From Xanthobacteraceae bacterium (GTDB taxonomy: Bacteria; Pseudomonadota; Alphaproteobacteria; Rhizobiales; Xanthobacteraceae), in the NCBI GenBank assembly GCA_019746355.1, contig JAIESC010000037.1:14693-78692 (forward strand): 64,000 nucleotides of DNA, in the 5' to 3' direction. Numbering within the stretch: position 1 is the stretch's first letter; each line of letters starts with the position of its first letter. A program made the translations under genes and the position numbers. Shown piece after piece: positions 1 to 9,594 of the stretch. The notes beneath the pieces were generated by a model. It made no database searches. It saw nothing but the letters and a program-made list of their open reading frames with translations, and was not told the origin of the DNA.

Positions 1-858
1 CTGAGGCCGATCGTCGAGGGCAAGGTGCGCTCGTCGGTCGTCATGACCGAGCCCGCGCCGGGCGGCGGCTCCGACCCGTCGATGATCAAGACCTACGCCG
101 AGAAGCACGGCGACAAGTGGAAGATCTACGGCCGCAAGTGGTTCATCACCGGAGCTGCCGCGGCCTCGCACTTCATCCTTGCGGCGCGCACCTCCGACGA
201 CAAGCGGAAGGGCATCACGACGTTTCTCTATCACAAGGACCAGCCCGGCTGGCGGATCTTGCGCCGCATCCCGATCCTCGGCCCCGAGGAGCATGGCGGC
301 CATTGCGAGCTCGAGTTCGACGGCCTCGAGGTGCACGACGACGACATCCTCGGCGGGCTCGGCAACGGCCTGAAGATGGTACAGGTGCGGCTCGGACCTG
401 CGCGGCTCACGCACTGCATGCGCTGGCTCGGCTGGTCGAAGCGCTGCATGGAGATCGCCCAGGAATACGTCAACCGTCGCGAGGGCTTCGGCATCCGTCT
501 CGCCGACCGCGAGAGCGTGCAGATGAAGCTCGGCGAGGTCGGCCACAACATCCAGATCGGCCGGCTCCTCACCATGCACGCCGCCTGGAAGCTCGACCAG
601 GGCGATTTCGCGCGCAAGGAAGTGTCGATGGCCAAGGTGCACGTCGCCAACACGCTGCATCACGCTGCAGACGTGGCGATCCAGCTTCAGGGCGCGCGCG
701 GCTATTCCAAGGACACCATCGTCGAGTGGGTCTACCGCGCCGCCCGCGCCGCGCGTCTCGTCGACGGGGCCGACGAGGTGCACAAGATGGTGCTCGCGAA
801 GTTCATGCGCGAGGAAGGCCGCGACTTCTGGAGCTGGAGCGCGGGCAATCGGGTGTAA
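1..858 (+). CDS. acyl-CoA dehydrogenase, 3' part (gene starts before the window)
   Basis: The frame is open from base 1, so the N-terminal alpha domain is off the window. The visible 285 codons hold the middle beta domain, with the flavin-pocket stretch MTEPAPGGGSDP, and the C-terminal helical domain. The latter ends in a conserved ACAD block (QLQGARGYSKDT, then LVDGADEVHKMVLAKF). That block resembles ACAD10/11-type dehydrogenases acting on longer or hydroxylated acyl-CoAs, though substrate cannot be read from sequence. These enzymes put an alpha,beta double bond into acyl-CoA using FAD and pass electrons to ETF. The gene ends facing the leftward aldolase gene, with a palindromic repeat between them. 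Confidence 0.93.
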   Translation: MRPIVEGKVRSSVVMTEPAPGGGSDPSMIKTYAEKHGDKWKIYGRKWFITGAAAASHFILAARTSDDKRKGITTFLYHKDQPGWRILRRIPILGPEEHGGHCELEFDGLEVHDDDILGGLGNGLKMVQVRLGPARLTHCMRWLGWSKRCMEIAQEYVNRREGFGIRLADRESVQMKLGEVGHNIQIGRLLTMHAAWKLDQGDFARKEVSMAKVHVANTLHHAADVAIQLQGARGYSKDTIVEWVYRAARAARLVDGADEVHKMVLAKFMREEGRDFWSWSAGNRV

Positions 859-880
859 GCCGGGCACGTTGTGTCCACCC

Positions 881-1009
881 GGTCATTCCGGGGCCGGCCG
901 GAGGCCGGAGCCCGGAATCCAGTCGACAACTCCGAATTTGCATCTGGATTCCGGGCCCGCCGCCATAGCGCGTCGACGCGCTTATGTCGGCGTCCTGGAA
1001 TGACCGCGG
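881..1009. repeat. palindromic intergenic repeat, copy A1
   Basis: GC-rich inverted repeat whose ends read CATTCCGGGGC and a diverged form of the complement (TCCTGGAATG). Internally CCGGAATCCAG pairs with CTGGATTCCGG around a short variable centre. It lies between two convergent genes. It is one of six related copies in the window (A1-A6) and could form a long hairpin in RNA from either side. Confidence 0.85.
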
Positions 1010-1012
1010 TGC

Positions 1013-1777
1013 TCAATTCCGATAACCCGGATCGATCCCGTCCAGAATGCGCAGATACGCCGGCCAGTCGGCCGCGCCGCGGCCCGCGTCGTGCGTCTGG
1101 TACTGCGCCGCGACCTTCTCGCAGATCTCCGGCGACACCTCGATCATCTCGCCGCCGGTCGCCTCCATCTGCAGCTGGATGGTCGCGGCCGACATCAGGT
1201 ACTTCATCAGGATGAACGCCTCGCGCGCGTTCTGGCCGACCGTGACCAGGCCGTGGTTGTGCATGATCAGGCCGCGGTTGCCTCCCAGCGCCTTGAGGAT
1301 GCGCTCGCGCTCGCCGAAGTCCTCGGTGATGCCCTCATAGGGGTGATAGCCGATCCGCTTGTAGAACCGCATCGCCTGCTGCGACACCATCTTCAGCCCG
1401 CCCTTGAGGCCCGCGATCGCCATGCCGGTCTCGGTGTGCACATGCACGACGCAGTTGATGTCGGCGCGGCCCTTGAGCAGCCCGCCATGCAGCGTGAAGC
1501 CCGGCCGGTTGACGCCCGCCTTCTCGTCGAGGTCGTCGTTCATGTCGACCTTGCGCAGGTTCGACGCGGTGACCTCGGTCCAGAGCAGCTCGTGCTGCTT
1601 CATCAGGAACTTGGACGGCTCGCCCGGCACCCGCATCGAGCAGTGATTGTAGATGATGTCGTCCCAGCCGTATTTGGCGCACAGGCGGTACACCGCGGCG
1701 AGATCGACCCGCGCCTGCCATTCCTCGGGCGTCATTTTCGCGGCTTGGGCGGTGTCGATCTTGACGTGCTGGTTCAT
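1013..1777 (-). CDS. class II aldolase/adducin family protein
   Basis: 254 residues, taking the ATG at 1777; an in-frame upstream extension exists but runs back into the preceding gene. The class II aldolase fold shows in the zinc-ligand patches HVHTE (HxH) and IMHNHGLV, with NHCSMRV near the N-terminus. Family members cleave or epimerise phosphosugars through a metal enediolate (fuculose-, rhamnulose- or ribulose-phosphate aldolases), but many bacterial members act on unknown small acids. It follows the MBL-fold hydrolase gene on the same strand after about 30 bases, so the two are probably cotranscribed. A second, distinct class II aldolase is at 25590-26309. Confidence 0.88.
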   Translation of the reverse strand: MNQHVKIDTAQAAKMTPEEWQARVDLAAVYRLCAKYGWDDIIYNHCSMRVPGEPSKFLMKQHELLWTEVTASNLRKVDMNDDLDEKAGVNRPGFTLHGGLLKGRADINCVVHVHTETGMAIAGLKGGLKMVSQQAMRFYKRIGYHPYEGITEDFGERERILKALGGNRGLIMHNHGLVTVGQNAREAFILMKYLMSAATIQLQMEATGGEMIEVSPEICEKVAAQYQTHDAGRGAADWPAYLRILDGIDPGYRN

Positions 1778-1808
1778 GGCGATTTCTCCGTATGGCGAAC
1801 GCAATGTA

Positions 1809-2780
1809 TCACAGATTGAATTGATAAGTCGCAGGCACCCAACGGTAGCTCGCGCCGGATTTTTCGATGAAGCCGAGCGCCGGGAACGGCATGTGATATC
1901 CGGTAATGGCAAGCCGATCCGTCGCCGCCATGTCGAGCACGCGTTTGCGCGAGGCCACCGCCGCATCCGGATTGTCGTCGAACGATCCGGGCCAGTCCGG
2001 CCGCTGGATCGCGAAAATGTAGTGGTTGGCAACGTCGCCCCAGATCAGCAGGCGCTGCCCGTTGCTCTCGACATGGTAGGCCATGTGTCCCGGCGAATGG
2101 CCGAAGGCCGGCACCGAGCGAATGCCGGTCGCCACTTCGCTCTCGGCCTTCACGAACGTAGCCTTCTCGCCGAGCGGCACGGCCACTTTCATGAACTGCT
2201 CGCGATTGGCCTTGCGCGCCTCGCGCACGTTGTCGCCCTTGCGCCAGAAATCGAACTCCGCCTCGCCGAAGATGGTGCGCGCGTTGGCGAAGGTCGGCTT
2301 GTCGCCGCTCATCAGCCCGCCGATATGGTCCGGATGGCCGTGGGTGATGACCACCACGTCGACCTGCTCCGGCTTGTAGCCCGCCTTGTCCATCAACTCG
2401 GTCAGCCGGCCCACCGTGGGGTTTCGTCCCCGGCCGTTGCCGGTGTCGAACAGCACCAGCTCGCGGCCGGTGTTGACGAGGGTGTTGACGTAGGTCTGCT
2501 CGTAGTTGTTGCCCGGCACGCCGTTGGCCTTGGCCAGTTCCTCGACCATGGCGGCCGGCAGATTGCCGGCGAAGGTCGGATGCGGCGGCCGCTGCACGAT
2601 GCCGTCGAGGATGTTGGTGACCTCGAAGGCGCCGAGCTTGAAGCGGTAGATCTCCGGCCGCAGCACGCCCTGCATCGGCGCGGCCGCCTGGACCTTCGCG
2701 GGAACCGTGCCGAACGCCGCCAGCGATGCGGCGCCGCCGGTGAGCTTGAGAACGTCACGCCGGTTGATCCGGTCATCCAT
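1809..2780 (-). CDS. secreted MBL-fold metallo-hydrolase
   Basis: 323 residues. The N-terminus carries a twin-arginine type leader (NRRDVLKL at residues 6-13, then a hydrophobic Ala/Gly stretch), so export as a folded protein is likely. The metallo-beta-lactamase motif HGHPDH is at residues 147-152, with later ligands in FGHSPGHM and WGDVANH. These are the binuclear zinc ligands of the superfamily. Periplasmic MBL proteins of this type are usually annotated only as hydrolases; lactonase or thioesterase activity is possible. It is first in a two-gene unit with the class II aldolase and diverges from the oxidoreductase gene across 270 bases. Confidence 0.9.
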   Translation of the reverse strand: MDDRINRRDVLKLTGGAASLAAFGTVPAKVQAAAPMQGVLRPEIYRFKLGAFEVTNILDGIVQRPPHPTFAGNLPAAMVEELAKANGVPGNNYEQTYVNTLVNTGRELVLFDTGNGRGRNPTVGRLTELMDKAGYKPEQVDVVVITHGHPDHIGGLMSGDKPTFANARTIFGEAEFDFWRKGDNVREARKANREQFMKVAVPLGEKATFVKAESEVATGIRSVPAFGHSPGHMAYHVESNGQRLLIWGDVANHYIFAIQRPDWPGSFDDNPDAAVASRKRVLDMAATDRLAITGYHMPFPALGFIEKSGASYRWVPATYQFNL

Positions 2781-3050
2781 GGCTGTCCTCCCTGCGAGCG
2801 GTCCTGACGCAGCATGTCACAGGGCCCTCCGGCGCGCGCCCGCAAATTTGTGCTGCGTTGCGCCAAAGTGCGCCGCAGAAGCACCGGCCGACATTTCCTT
2901 GCCCACCGTCCTTCGGCCGGGAAATTCACCGTCTATTCAACAACCTGACATTGTTGGCGGGGCCGCGCCGGACTATCTCTTGAACGATTCAAAACGCCTC
3001 TGGCGGGGCTTTCTCCGCCGGGGCAGACTGGCCGGCGGAGTTGCCCGCGA

Positions 3051-6000
3051 ATGTCGCTCAATCACGTCACGCTCGACGACAAATACGACCTGACCAAGAG
3101 CCGTATCTTCGTCACCGGCTACCAGGCGCTGGTGCGGATGACGATGATGCAGCAGGAGCGCGACAGGCGCGCCGGCCTCTCCACCGCCGGCTACGTCACC
3201 GGCTATCGCGGCTCTCCGCTCGGCGGCCTCGACTATCAGTTCCAGCGCGCGGCGCAGCATCTCGCCAGGCACAACGTCCTGTTCCAGCCGGCGATCAACG
3301 AGGATCTCGGCGCCACCGCGCTGTGGGGCAGCCAGCAGGCCGAGCTCCGCGGCGAGGGCAAATACGACGGCGTGTTCGGCATCTGGTACGGCAAGGGGCC
3401 GGGCGTGGATCGCTCCGGCGACGCCTTTCGCCACGCCAACTTCGCCGGAACCTCGAAGCATGGCGGCGTGCTCGCGCTGATGGGCGACGACCACACCGCC
3501 GAGTCGTCCACCACCGCGCACCAGTCCGAGTTCAACTTCGTCGACGTGATGATCCCGATCCTGAACCCCGCGGGCGTTCAGGAGATCATCGACTACGGCC
3601 TCTACGGCTGGGCGATGTCGCGCTTCACCGGCACCTGGGTGGGGCTGAAGTGCATGCATGAGACCGTGGAGTCGACCGCCGTGGTCGACGGCAGCCTCGA
3701 CCGCCTCGGCATCATGCTGCCCGACCCCGACGAATACACCATGCCGGTCGGCGGCCTGAACATCCGCCTGGTCGACACCGTGCTCGGCATGGAGGCGCGG
3801 CTGCACGACCACAAGCGCGACGCGATGCTGGCCTTCGTGCGGGTCAACAAGCTCAACACGGTCATCACCTCCGGCGGCCGCAATCCGAAGATCGGCGTCA
3901 TCACCACCGGCAAGAGCTATCTCGACGTCCGTCAGGCGCTCGACGAGCTCGGCATCGACGAGGTCAAGGCCAACGACTGGGGCATGCGCATCCACAAGAT
4001 CGCCTGCCCGTGGCCGATCAGCCGGCAGGAGCTGCAGGACTTCGCCCGCGGTCTCGAGCTGATCATCGTGGTCGAGGAGAAGCGTTCGCTGATCGAGGTG
4101 CAGGTCCGCGAGGAGCTTTACGGCAGCGCCAACCAGCCCACCTGCATCGGCAAGAAGGACGAGCAGGGCAATTGGCTGTTCCCGGTCAAGGGCGCGCTCG
4201 ATCCGAACGACGTCGCGATCTGCATCGGCGACCGGCTGTTGAAATACGTCACCGACGAGAACCTCAAGGGCCGCGTCGCGCGGCTGAAGGAGGCGCAGGC
4301 GCGGCTTGCGGAAACGCAGGACGTCGCCGTCCGCATTCCGTATTTCTGCTCCGGCTGTCCGCACAATTCGTCGACCGTGGTGCCGGAAGGCGCGCGCGCC
4401 TATGCCGGCATCGGCTGCCACTACATGGCGCAGTGGATGGACCGCTCGACGCTCGGCTTCACCCAGATGGGCGGCGAGGGCGCCAACTGGATCGGCGAGG
4501 CGCCGTTCTCCAAGCGCCCGCACGTGTTCCAGAACATCGGCGACGGCACCTACAATCACTCCGGCTACATGGCGATCCGCGCCTCGATCGCCGCCGGGGT
4601 CAACGTCACCTACAAGATCCTCTACAACGACGCCGTCGCTATGACCGGCGGCCAGATGCACGATGGCAATCTGACGGTGCCGATGATCGCCGCCCAGGTG
4701 GCCGCCGAAGGGGCGAAGCGCATCGTCATCGTCAGCGACGAGCCGAAGAAATATCCGCCCGGCACCCCGTGGCCGGCGGGCGTCACCTTCCACCACCGCG
4801 ACGACCTGCAGCAGGTGCAAAAGGAGCTGTCGCAGATCCCCGGCTGCACGATCCTGATCTACGACCAGACCTGCGCCGCCGAGAAGCGCCGCCGCCGGAA
4901 GCGCGGCACGTTCCCCGATCCCGAGAAGCGCGTCATCATCAACGAGCTGGTCTGCGAGGGCTGCGGCGATTGCGGCGTGAAGTCGAACTGCGTCTCGGTG
5001 CAGCCGCTGGAAACCGAATGGGGAAGGAAGCGCACCATCGACCAGTCGTCCTGCAACAAGGACTTCTCCTGCGTGAAGGGCTTCTGCCCGTCCTTCGTCA
5101 CCGTGCACGGCGCGCAACTGAAGAAGGGCAGGGGCGTCGCGGAGGACCATGAGATCAAGGCGCTGCCGGAGCCCGAGCTGCCGAAGATCGCGCAGACCTA
5201 CAACATCATCGTCACCGGCGTCGGCGGCACCGGCATCGTCACCATCGGCGGCATCCTCGGCATGGCCGCGCATCTCGAGGGCAAGGCCACCGGCATCATC
5301 GACATGGCGGGCCTCGCGCAGAAGGGCGGCGCGGTCTACAGCCACATGCGCATCGCCGAGCGGCCCGAGGACATCCACGCCATCCGCGTCGCGGCCGGCG
5401 GGGCCGATCTGGTGCTCGGCGGCGACATCGTCGTCGCCGGCAACAAGAAGGTGCTGGCGGCGGTCAAGTCCGGCCGCACCGCGATGATCATCAACACGTC
5501 GGAGTTCCTGCCGGGCGACTTCACCCGCAACGCCGACTTCTCGCTGCCGACCGAGCGCCTGCGCCGCGCCATCTCCCATGCGGCCGGGCGCGACCGCACG
5601 CATTTCGTCAACGCCTCGAGGCTTGCGACCGCGCTGTTCGGCTCCTCGCTCGGCGCGAACATCTTCATGGTCGGCTTCGCCTATCAGCTCGGCACCCTGC
5701 CGCTTCATGCCTCCGCCATCGAGCAGGCGATTGCGCTGAACGGTGAGGCGGTGCCGATGAACCTCGCCGCGTTCCACTGGGGCCGGAGAGCGGCGCTCGA
5801 TCTCGCCGCGGTCGAGGAGATCGCCCGTCCCGCGCCCGAGACGCGCGACGACAACCGGGTGCTCTCGCAGTCGTTCGAGGAGACGGTGTCGCGCCGGGTC
5901 AAGTTCCTCACCGCCTACCAGAGCCGGCGTTACGCGAAGCGCTACAGGAAATGGGTCGAGCAGGCCAAGGATGTCGAGCAGGAGCGGGTGCCGGAGAAAT

Positions 6001-6536
6001 GCGGCTTCGCCGACGCGGTCGCGCGCTATCTGTTCAAGCTGATGGCCTACAAGGACGAGTACGAGGTGGCGCGGCTCTACACCGACGGCACCTTCCTCAA
6101 GCAGGTCGCCAACGATCTCGGCGGCGAAAAGCTCCGCTTCGAATTCCATCTCGCGCCGCCGCTGCTCAGCAAGGTCAATCCGGCGACCGGCGAGCCGCGC
6201 AAGATGAGCTTCGGGCCGTGGATGATGACGGCGTTCAAGGTGCTGGCCGCGTTCCGCTTCCTGCGCGGCACGCCGCTCGACATCTTCGGCCGCTCCGAGG
6301 AGCGCCGCACCGAGCGCAGGCTGATCGCCGATTACGAGGCGATGCTGAAGGAGGTGCTGCCCAAGCTCAGCGCCGACAACCACGCGCTCGCGGTCGGCCT
6401 TGCCGCCATCCCGGAGAAGATCCGCGGCTTCGGCCCGGTCAAGGCGCGCCACCTCGCCGCCGCCAAGGCCGACGAGGCGGCGCTGCTCGAGCAGTTCCGC
6501 GCGGGCACGGCACCGATGCTCAAGGCCGCGGAGTAA
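3051..6536 (+). CDS. indolepyruvate:ferredoxin oxidoreductase, fused alpha/beta/gamma (IorAB-like)
   Basis: 1161 residues, the usual length for the fused aerobic-proteobacterial enzyme. The N-terminal pyrimidine-binding half has GYRGSPLGGLD near residue 50. The thiamin pyrophosphate motif GDGTYNHSG begins near residue 497. A cysteine cluster (CEGCGDC, about residue 633, with further Cys to residue 690) should hold Fe-S centres. The gamma domain begins around residue 722 with GVGGTGIVTIGG and IDMAGLAQKGGAVYSHM. The enzyme oxidatively decarboxylates aryl- or branched 2-oxo acids to acyl-CoA with ferredoxin, typically in aromatic amino-acid or phenylacetate breakdown. It stands alone, with a repeat after it. 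Confidence 0.95.
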   Translation: MSLNHVTLDDKYDLTKSRIFVTGYQALVRMTMMQQERDRRAGLSTAGYVTGYRGSPLGGLDYQFQRAAQHLARHNVLFQPAINEDLGATALWGSQQAELRGEGKYDGVFGIWYGKGPGVDRSGDAFRHANFAGTSKHGGVLALMGDDHTAESSTTAHQSEFNFVDVMIPILNPAGVQEIIDYGLYGWAMSRFTGTWVGLKCMHETVESTAVVDGSLDRLGIMLPDPDEYTMPVGGLNIRLVDTVLGMEARLHDHKRDAMLAFVRVNKLNTVITSGGRNPKIGVITTGKSYLDVRQALDELGIDEVKANDWGMRIHKIACPWPISRQELQDFARGLELIIVVEEKRSLIEVQVREELYGSANQPTCIGKKDEQGNWLFPVKGALDPNDVAICIGDRLLKYVTDENLKGRVARLKEAQARLAETQDVAVRIPYFCSGCPHNSSTVVPEGARAYAGIGCHYMAQWMDRSTLGFTQMGGEGANWIGEAPFSKRPHVFQNIGDGTYNHSGYMAIRASIAAGVNVTYKILYNDAVAMTGGQMHDGNLTVPMIAAQVAAEGAKRIVIVSDEPKKYPPGTPWPAGVTFHHRDDLQQVQKELSQIPGCTILIYDQTCAAEKRRRRKRGTFPDPEKRVIINELVCEGCGDCGVKSNCVSVQPLETEWGRKRTIDQSSCNKDFSCVKGFCPSFVTVHGAQLKKGRGVAEDHEIKALPEPELPKIAQTYNIIVTGVGGTGIVTIGGILGMAAHLEGKATGIIDMAGLAQKGGAVYSHMRIAERPEDIHAIRVAAGGADLVLGGDIVVAGNKKVLAAVKSGRTAMIINTSEFLPGDFTRNADFSLPTERLRRAISHAAGRDRTHFVNASRLATALFGSSLGANIFMVGFAYQLGTLPLHASAIEQAIALNGEAVPMNLAAFHWGRRAALDLAAVEEIARPAPETRDDNRVLSQSFEETVSRRVKFLTAYQSRRYAKRYRKWVEQAKDVEQERVPEKCGFADAVARYLFKLMAYKDEYEVARLYTDGTFLKQVANDLGGEKLRFEFHLAPPLLSKVNPATGEPRKMSFGPWMMTAFKVLAAFRFLRGTPLDIFGRSEERRTERRLIADYEAMLKEVLPKLSADNHALAVGLAAIPEKIRGFGPVKARHLAAAKADEAALLEQFRAGTAPMLKAAE

Positions 6537-6542
6537 ATCTCT

Positions 6543-6664
6543 CCGCCGTCATTCCGGGGCGCGTGCGAAGCACGCGAGCCCGGAATCCAGTTCCGGAGAA
6601 AGTCCCTGCTCAACTGGACTCCGGGTTCACGCGCTGTGCGCGTGCCCCGGAATGACCGCGGAGA
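6543..6664. repeat. palindromic intergenic repeat, copy A2
   Basis: Same family as A1. It opens with CGTCATTCCGGGGC and closes with GCCCCGGAATGACCG (the outer arms), with CCGGAATCCAG and CTGGACTCCGG as inner arms. It lies between the convergent oxidoreductase and VOC genes, where it could terminate transcripts from both sides. Confidence 0.88.
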
Positions 6665-6681
6665 GGTTTCTGGCTATTTCT

Positions 6682-7224
6682 CTAATGCTTGTGCGTATGC
6701 CCGAGCTTCTCGGCAATGCCCGCGGTCCATTCCGCACGCGACACAAATCCCGGCGTTCCCCGCACGTTGTCCTCGACGAACTTCAACAGCTCCTCGTCGG
6801 ACTTGTTCATCTCCAGCGGAATGCGGAACGGCTGCGGCACGTGCCATGGCATGTCGATGAAGATCTCCAGCCGGTTGCCCTCCGGGTCGCGGAAATAGCA
6901 GGAGACGGCGTTGCCGTGCGTCACCGGGCCAAGCTCGGTGATCGGCTCGTTCTTCAGCTTGGCATAGGTCTCGCGCAGCGCCGCGAACGAGGGGGCGCGA
7001 AACGAGATCTGCTGGATCATGTTGTACTTGAGGTCCGCCGGCCGGCCTGACGCGAACACCACCTGATGATGCTCGTGCGGGTCGCTGGTCATGAACGCGA
7101 TCTCCGAGCCATCCTCCCGCATCTCGCGGTCCGACACCACGAGGCCGAGGATGCGGGTGTAGAATTCGACCATCTTCGGCAGGTCGGTCACGAACAGCCC
7201 GATGTGGCTGAACGACATTTGCAT
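6682..7224 (-). CDS. VOC (glyoxalase/dioxygenase fold) family protein
   Basis: 180 residues from the ATG at 7224, preceded by a GAGGGAG ribosome site about 12 bases upstream; a GTG at 7245 is the alternative start. The vicinal-oxygen-chelate fold shows in HIGLFVTDLPKMVEFYTRIL at the N-terminus. Metal ligands probably come from the first His, HHQVVF and RLEIFIDMPW. Two repeated beta-alpha-beta-beta-beta units fit one domain plus a C-terminal helix. Members include ring-cleaving dioxygenases and glyoxalases; this one fits 2,3-dihydroxybiphenyl-dioxygenase-like single-domain proteins but cannot be assigned. It lies 33 bases downstream of the Bug receptor gene, likely in one transcript. Confidence 0.85.
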   Translation of the reverse strand: MQMSFSHIGLFVTDLPKMVEFYTRILGLVVSDREMREDGSEIAFMTSDPHEHHQVVFASGRPADLKYNMIQQISFRAPSFAALRETYAKLKNEPITELGPVTHGNAVSCYFRDPEGNRLEIFIDMPWHVPQPFRIPLEMNKSDEELLKFVEDNVRGTPGFVSRAEWTAGIAEKLGHTHKH

Positions 7225-7257
7225 GGCTGAACCGAACTCCCTCACTCGTCGGTTGCG

Positions 7258-8250
7258 TTATTGCACCGTGATGTTGTTGGCCTTGATCAGGTCGCCCCAG
7301 AGCTTGAGCTCGCTCTTGAGCAGCGCGTTCGCGGCTTCCGGCGTCAGCCGGTCGCCCGGATAGATTTCCATGCCGCCGTCGTCGAAGGACTTCTTGACCC
7401 GGGCGTCGGCCAGCGCATGGCGCAGCGCGGCGTTGAGCTTGTCGATGACCGGCCGCGGCGTGCCGGCCGGGGCCAGCAGCATGTGCCAGAATTCGAGATC
7501 GAGCTTCTTGTGGCCGAGCTCGCCCATGGTCGGCAGGTCCGGCAGGCCGGCGAACCGGCCGCGGCCGATGATGGCGTAGCCCTTGAGCTTGCCGGCCTTG
7601 ATCAGGCTTCCGGCCTGCACCGCCGATTGCGAGCTCATGTCGACCTGGCCGGCCAGCAGGTCGTTGAGCGCGGGACCCGCGCCGCGATACGGGACCTGCG
7701 TGCCGGGAACGCCGAGCTCCTGCTGGACCAGCATGCCGGCGAGATGGCTGAACGATCCGACGCCCGCATGCGCGATCTTCGGATTGTTGCCGGGCGTCTT
7801 CATCCAGGCCACCAGGTCCTTGATGTTGGAAGGCGGCAGGTCCGCGCGCGCCGTCCAGACCGACGAGGCCATGTTGATCAGGCCGATGCCGGTGAAGTCC
7901 TTTTCGGCCTCGAAACTCAGGTTTTTGTACATCGTCATGCCGGCGGCGAGCGCCACCTGATGGATATGGATGGTGTAGCCGTCGGGCGCGGCGCGCGCCG
8001 CCTTGGCGGCCGCGATCATGCCGCCGGCGCCGCCGATGTTCTCGATGACGAGCTGCTGGCCGAGCGACTGCGACATCGCCTCCTGGATGATGCGCGAGAT
8101 CGCGTCGGTCGCGCCGCCGGGCGGGTACGGCACGATCATCGTGATCGGCTTGTTGGGATAGTCCTGCGCCGCGGCGGGTGTGGCCGCCGGTCCGGCGATG
8201 AGCGATACGGCGAAAAGCAGAACGAAGGCCAGCCTGTGGGCACAAGTCAT
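7258..8250 (-). CDS. Bug-type tripartite tricarboxylate transporter receptor
   Basis: 330 residues from the ATG at 8250, with GGAGAGG about 6 bases before it. The signal peptide ends near PAAAQDY. The mature part opens with the Bug hallmark YPNKPITMIVPYPPGG, followed by GGAGGMIAAAKAARA. Such periplasmic proteins bind carboxylates (citrate, nicotinate, aromatic acids and others) for TctAB-type permeases. No tctA or tctB gene is in the window, so it is an orphan receptor, as is usual for expanded Bug families. The downstream VOC gene hints at an aromatic ligand, which is inference. Confidence 0.93.
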   Translation of the reverse strand: MTCAHRLAFVLLFAVSLIAGPAATPAAAQDYPNKPITMIVPYPPGGATDAISRIIQEAMSQSLGQQLVIENIGGAGGMIAAAKAARAAPDGYTIHIHQVALAAGMTMYKNLSFEAEKDFTGIGLINMASSVWTARADLPPSNIKDLVAWMKTPGNNPKIAHAGVGSFSHLAGMLVQQELGVPGTQVPYRGAGPALNDLLAGQVDMSSQSAVQAGSLIKAGKLKGYAIIGRGRFAGLPDLPTMGELGHKKLDLEFWHMLLAPAGTPRPVIDKLNAALRHALADARVKKSFDDGGMEIYPGDRLTPEAANALLKSELKLWGDLIKANNITVQ

Positions 8251-8418
8251 GACGTCCTCTCCGTTGACCGCCGCGCGTCTCAATGCGCGCGTGGTCGGTC
8301 ATTGCCGCCGCAGTCTAGACGGCTTTTCGTCGCGATGACCAGAGCATCGTCCCGCGGTTCACCGCCTTCGATCAGCCGGCATTGTGGGATAGGGTGACGG
8401 ACGACGAAGGAGGCACCG

Positions 8419-9594
8419 ATGGACCCGACCCTCACCGACACGATCGACATGCACGGCGATCCGCTGGCCTTCCTGACGCGTCGCGGACGCGAAACATCGC
8501 CCGGGTCCGGGCGCGGCGTCATCAAGATCGAAGCGCGGCAGATGGCCGGGCACCAGAAAGAGGCCGTGGCGGCCGAAGGCGCGGACGGCCATGTCTGGCG
8601 GCTCACATCGGATGAAGGCCTGCACCTGAAGGGCACCGATCTCGCGCCGTTTCCGCTCGGCTTCTTCAATGCCGGCCTGCAGGCCGATCTCTACGGGCGC
8701 ATCCGCGCGCTTGCGGGCCAGCGCGGCATCGCGCTCGACGCCGTCGCCATCCGGGCGGTCAATCACTACTGGCTCACCGGCTCGTTCATCCACGGCACCG
8801 GCGAGGGCCATGCCGAAGCGCCCGACATCGACGTTGAGGTGCAGAGCCCCGCATCGGCTGATGCGATCGAGGCACTGGTCGCCGCCGCCATGGATGCTTC
8901 GCCGGCCATTGCGCTGCTGCGCGCCCCGCTCACCGGCAACACCTTCGCGCTCTACGTCAACGGCCGGCGGCGACCGGTCGAAGGCATCGCCAATTCACGA
9001 TCGCCCGACGCCGGCGATCCCTACCGCGTCTATGCCCGCGCGCCGCGGCCGCTCGACCCGAATGCGCGGCGCGACCTGATCGAGAAGACCGGCCGGGTGG
9101 AGCAGGGCGCGCCGCAGCCTGCCGCGCCCACCGTGACCAACAAGCTCGTTCGCAACATTTTCGGCAACGGCAGGCCGGCAGGCGGCGAGGGCCTGTTCGA
9201 GGTCGACACCTTCCTCGGCGTGCCGGGCGCGAGCCACTTCCGGCTTGTCAGCGACGAAGGTGAAACGGGCGCAGCGCCGTCGGGCCTGACGCTGCTCTCG
9301 GCCGGCATCGCGTTCTGTTACATGACCCAGCTCTCGCGCTACATCGAGAACATGAAGATGAACATCCACGGTGTGCGGCTGGTGCAGTTCAATCCCTATG
9401 TCTCTGGACCGCAGGCTGGGGTTGAGCCGATCGACACACATCTCTTCCTCAACGGCGAGGCGCCCGACGAGACGCATCTGCAGCTCCTGGCCATTGCCGC
9501 GCGCACCTGCTACCTGCACGCCGCGTCCAAGACGCCGGTCGAGCCGAACCTGCGGATCGTTCACAACGGCCGGGCCGTCGCCCGCGCGGCGTGA
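8419..9594 (+). CDS. OsmC-like protein with two OsmC-fold halves
   Basis: 391 residues, about twice a single OsmC/Ohr domain. The first half (about residues 55-175) has LKGTDLAPFPLGFFNAGLQ. The second (about 285-390) has PSGLTLLSAGIAFCYMTQL and then AARTCYLHAA. Only the second half keeps cysteines at the two positions that form the peroxidatic pair in OsmC/Ohr peroxiredoxins; in the first half the equivalent sites are not Cys. A likely role is thiol-dependent peroxide handling or a related binding function in the cytoplasm. The gene is alone on its strand, diverging from the Bug receptor gene. Confidence 0.75.
   Translation: MDPTLTDTIDMHGDPLAFLTRRGRETSPGSGRGVIKIEARQMAGHQKEAVAAEGADGHVWRLTSDEGLHLKGTDLAPFPLGFFNAGLQADLYGRIRALAGQRGIALDAVAIRAVNHYWLTGSFIHGTGEGHAEAPDIDVEVQSPASADAIEALVAAAMDASPAIALLRAPLTGNTFALYVNGRRRPVEGIANSRSPDAGDPYRVYARAPRPLDPNARRDLIEKTGRVEQGAPQPAAPTVTNKLVRNIFGNGRPAGGEGLFEVDTFLGVPGASHFRLVSDEGETGAAPSGLTLLSAGIAFCYMTQLSRYIENMKMNIHGVRLVQFNPYVSGPQAGVEPIDTHLFLNGEAPDETHLQLLAIAARTCYLHAASKTPVEPNLRIVHNGRAVARAA

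Noticed and set aside
1777..2032. Longer N-terminus for the first class II aldolase
   Set aside because: The extension runs back through the end of the hydrolase gene in another frame and has no family similarity.
2973..6452. Leftward open frame of 1159 codons opposite the indolepyruvate oxidoreductase gene
   Set aside because: It is the antisense shadow of a clear coding gene; its residues (long Ala/Arg/Asp/Leu runs) reflect GC bias and show no family motif.
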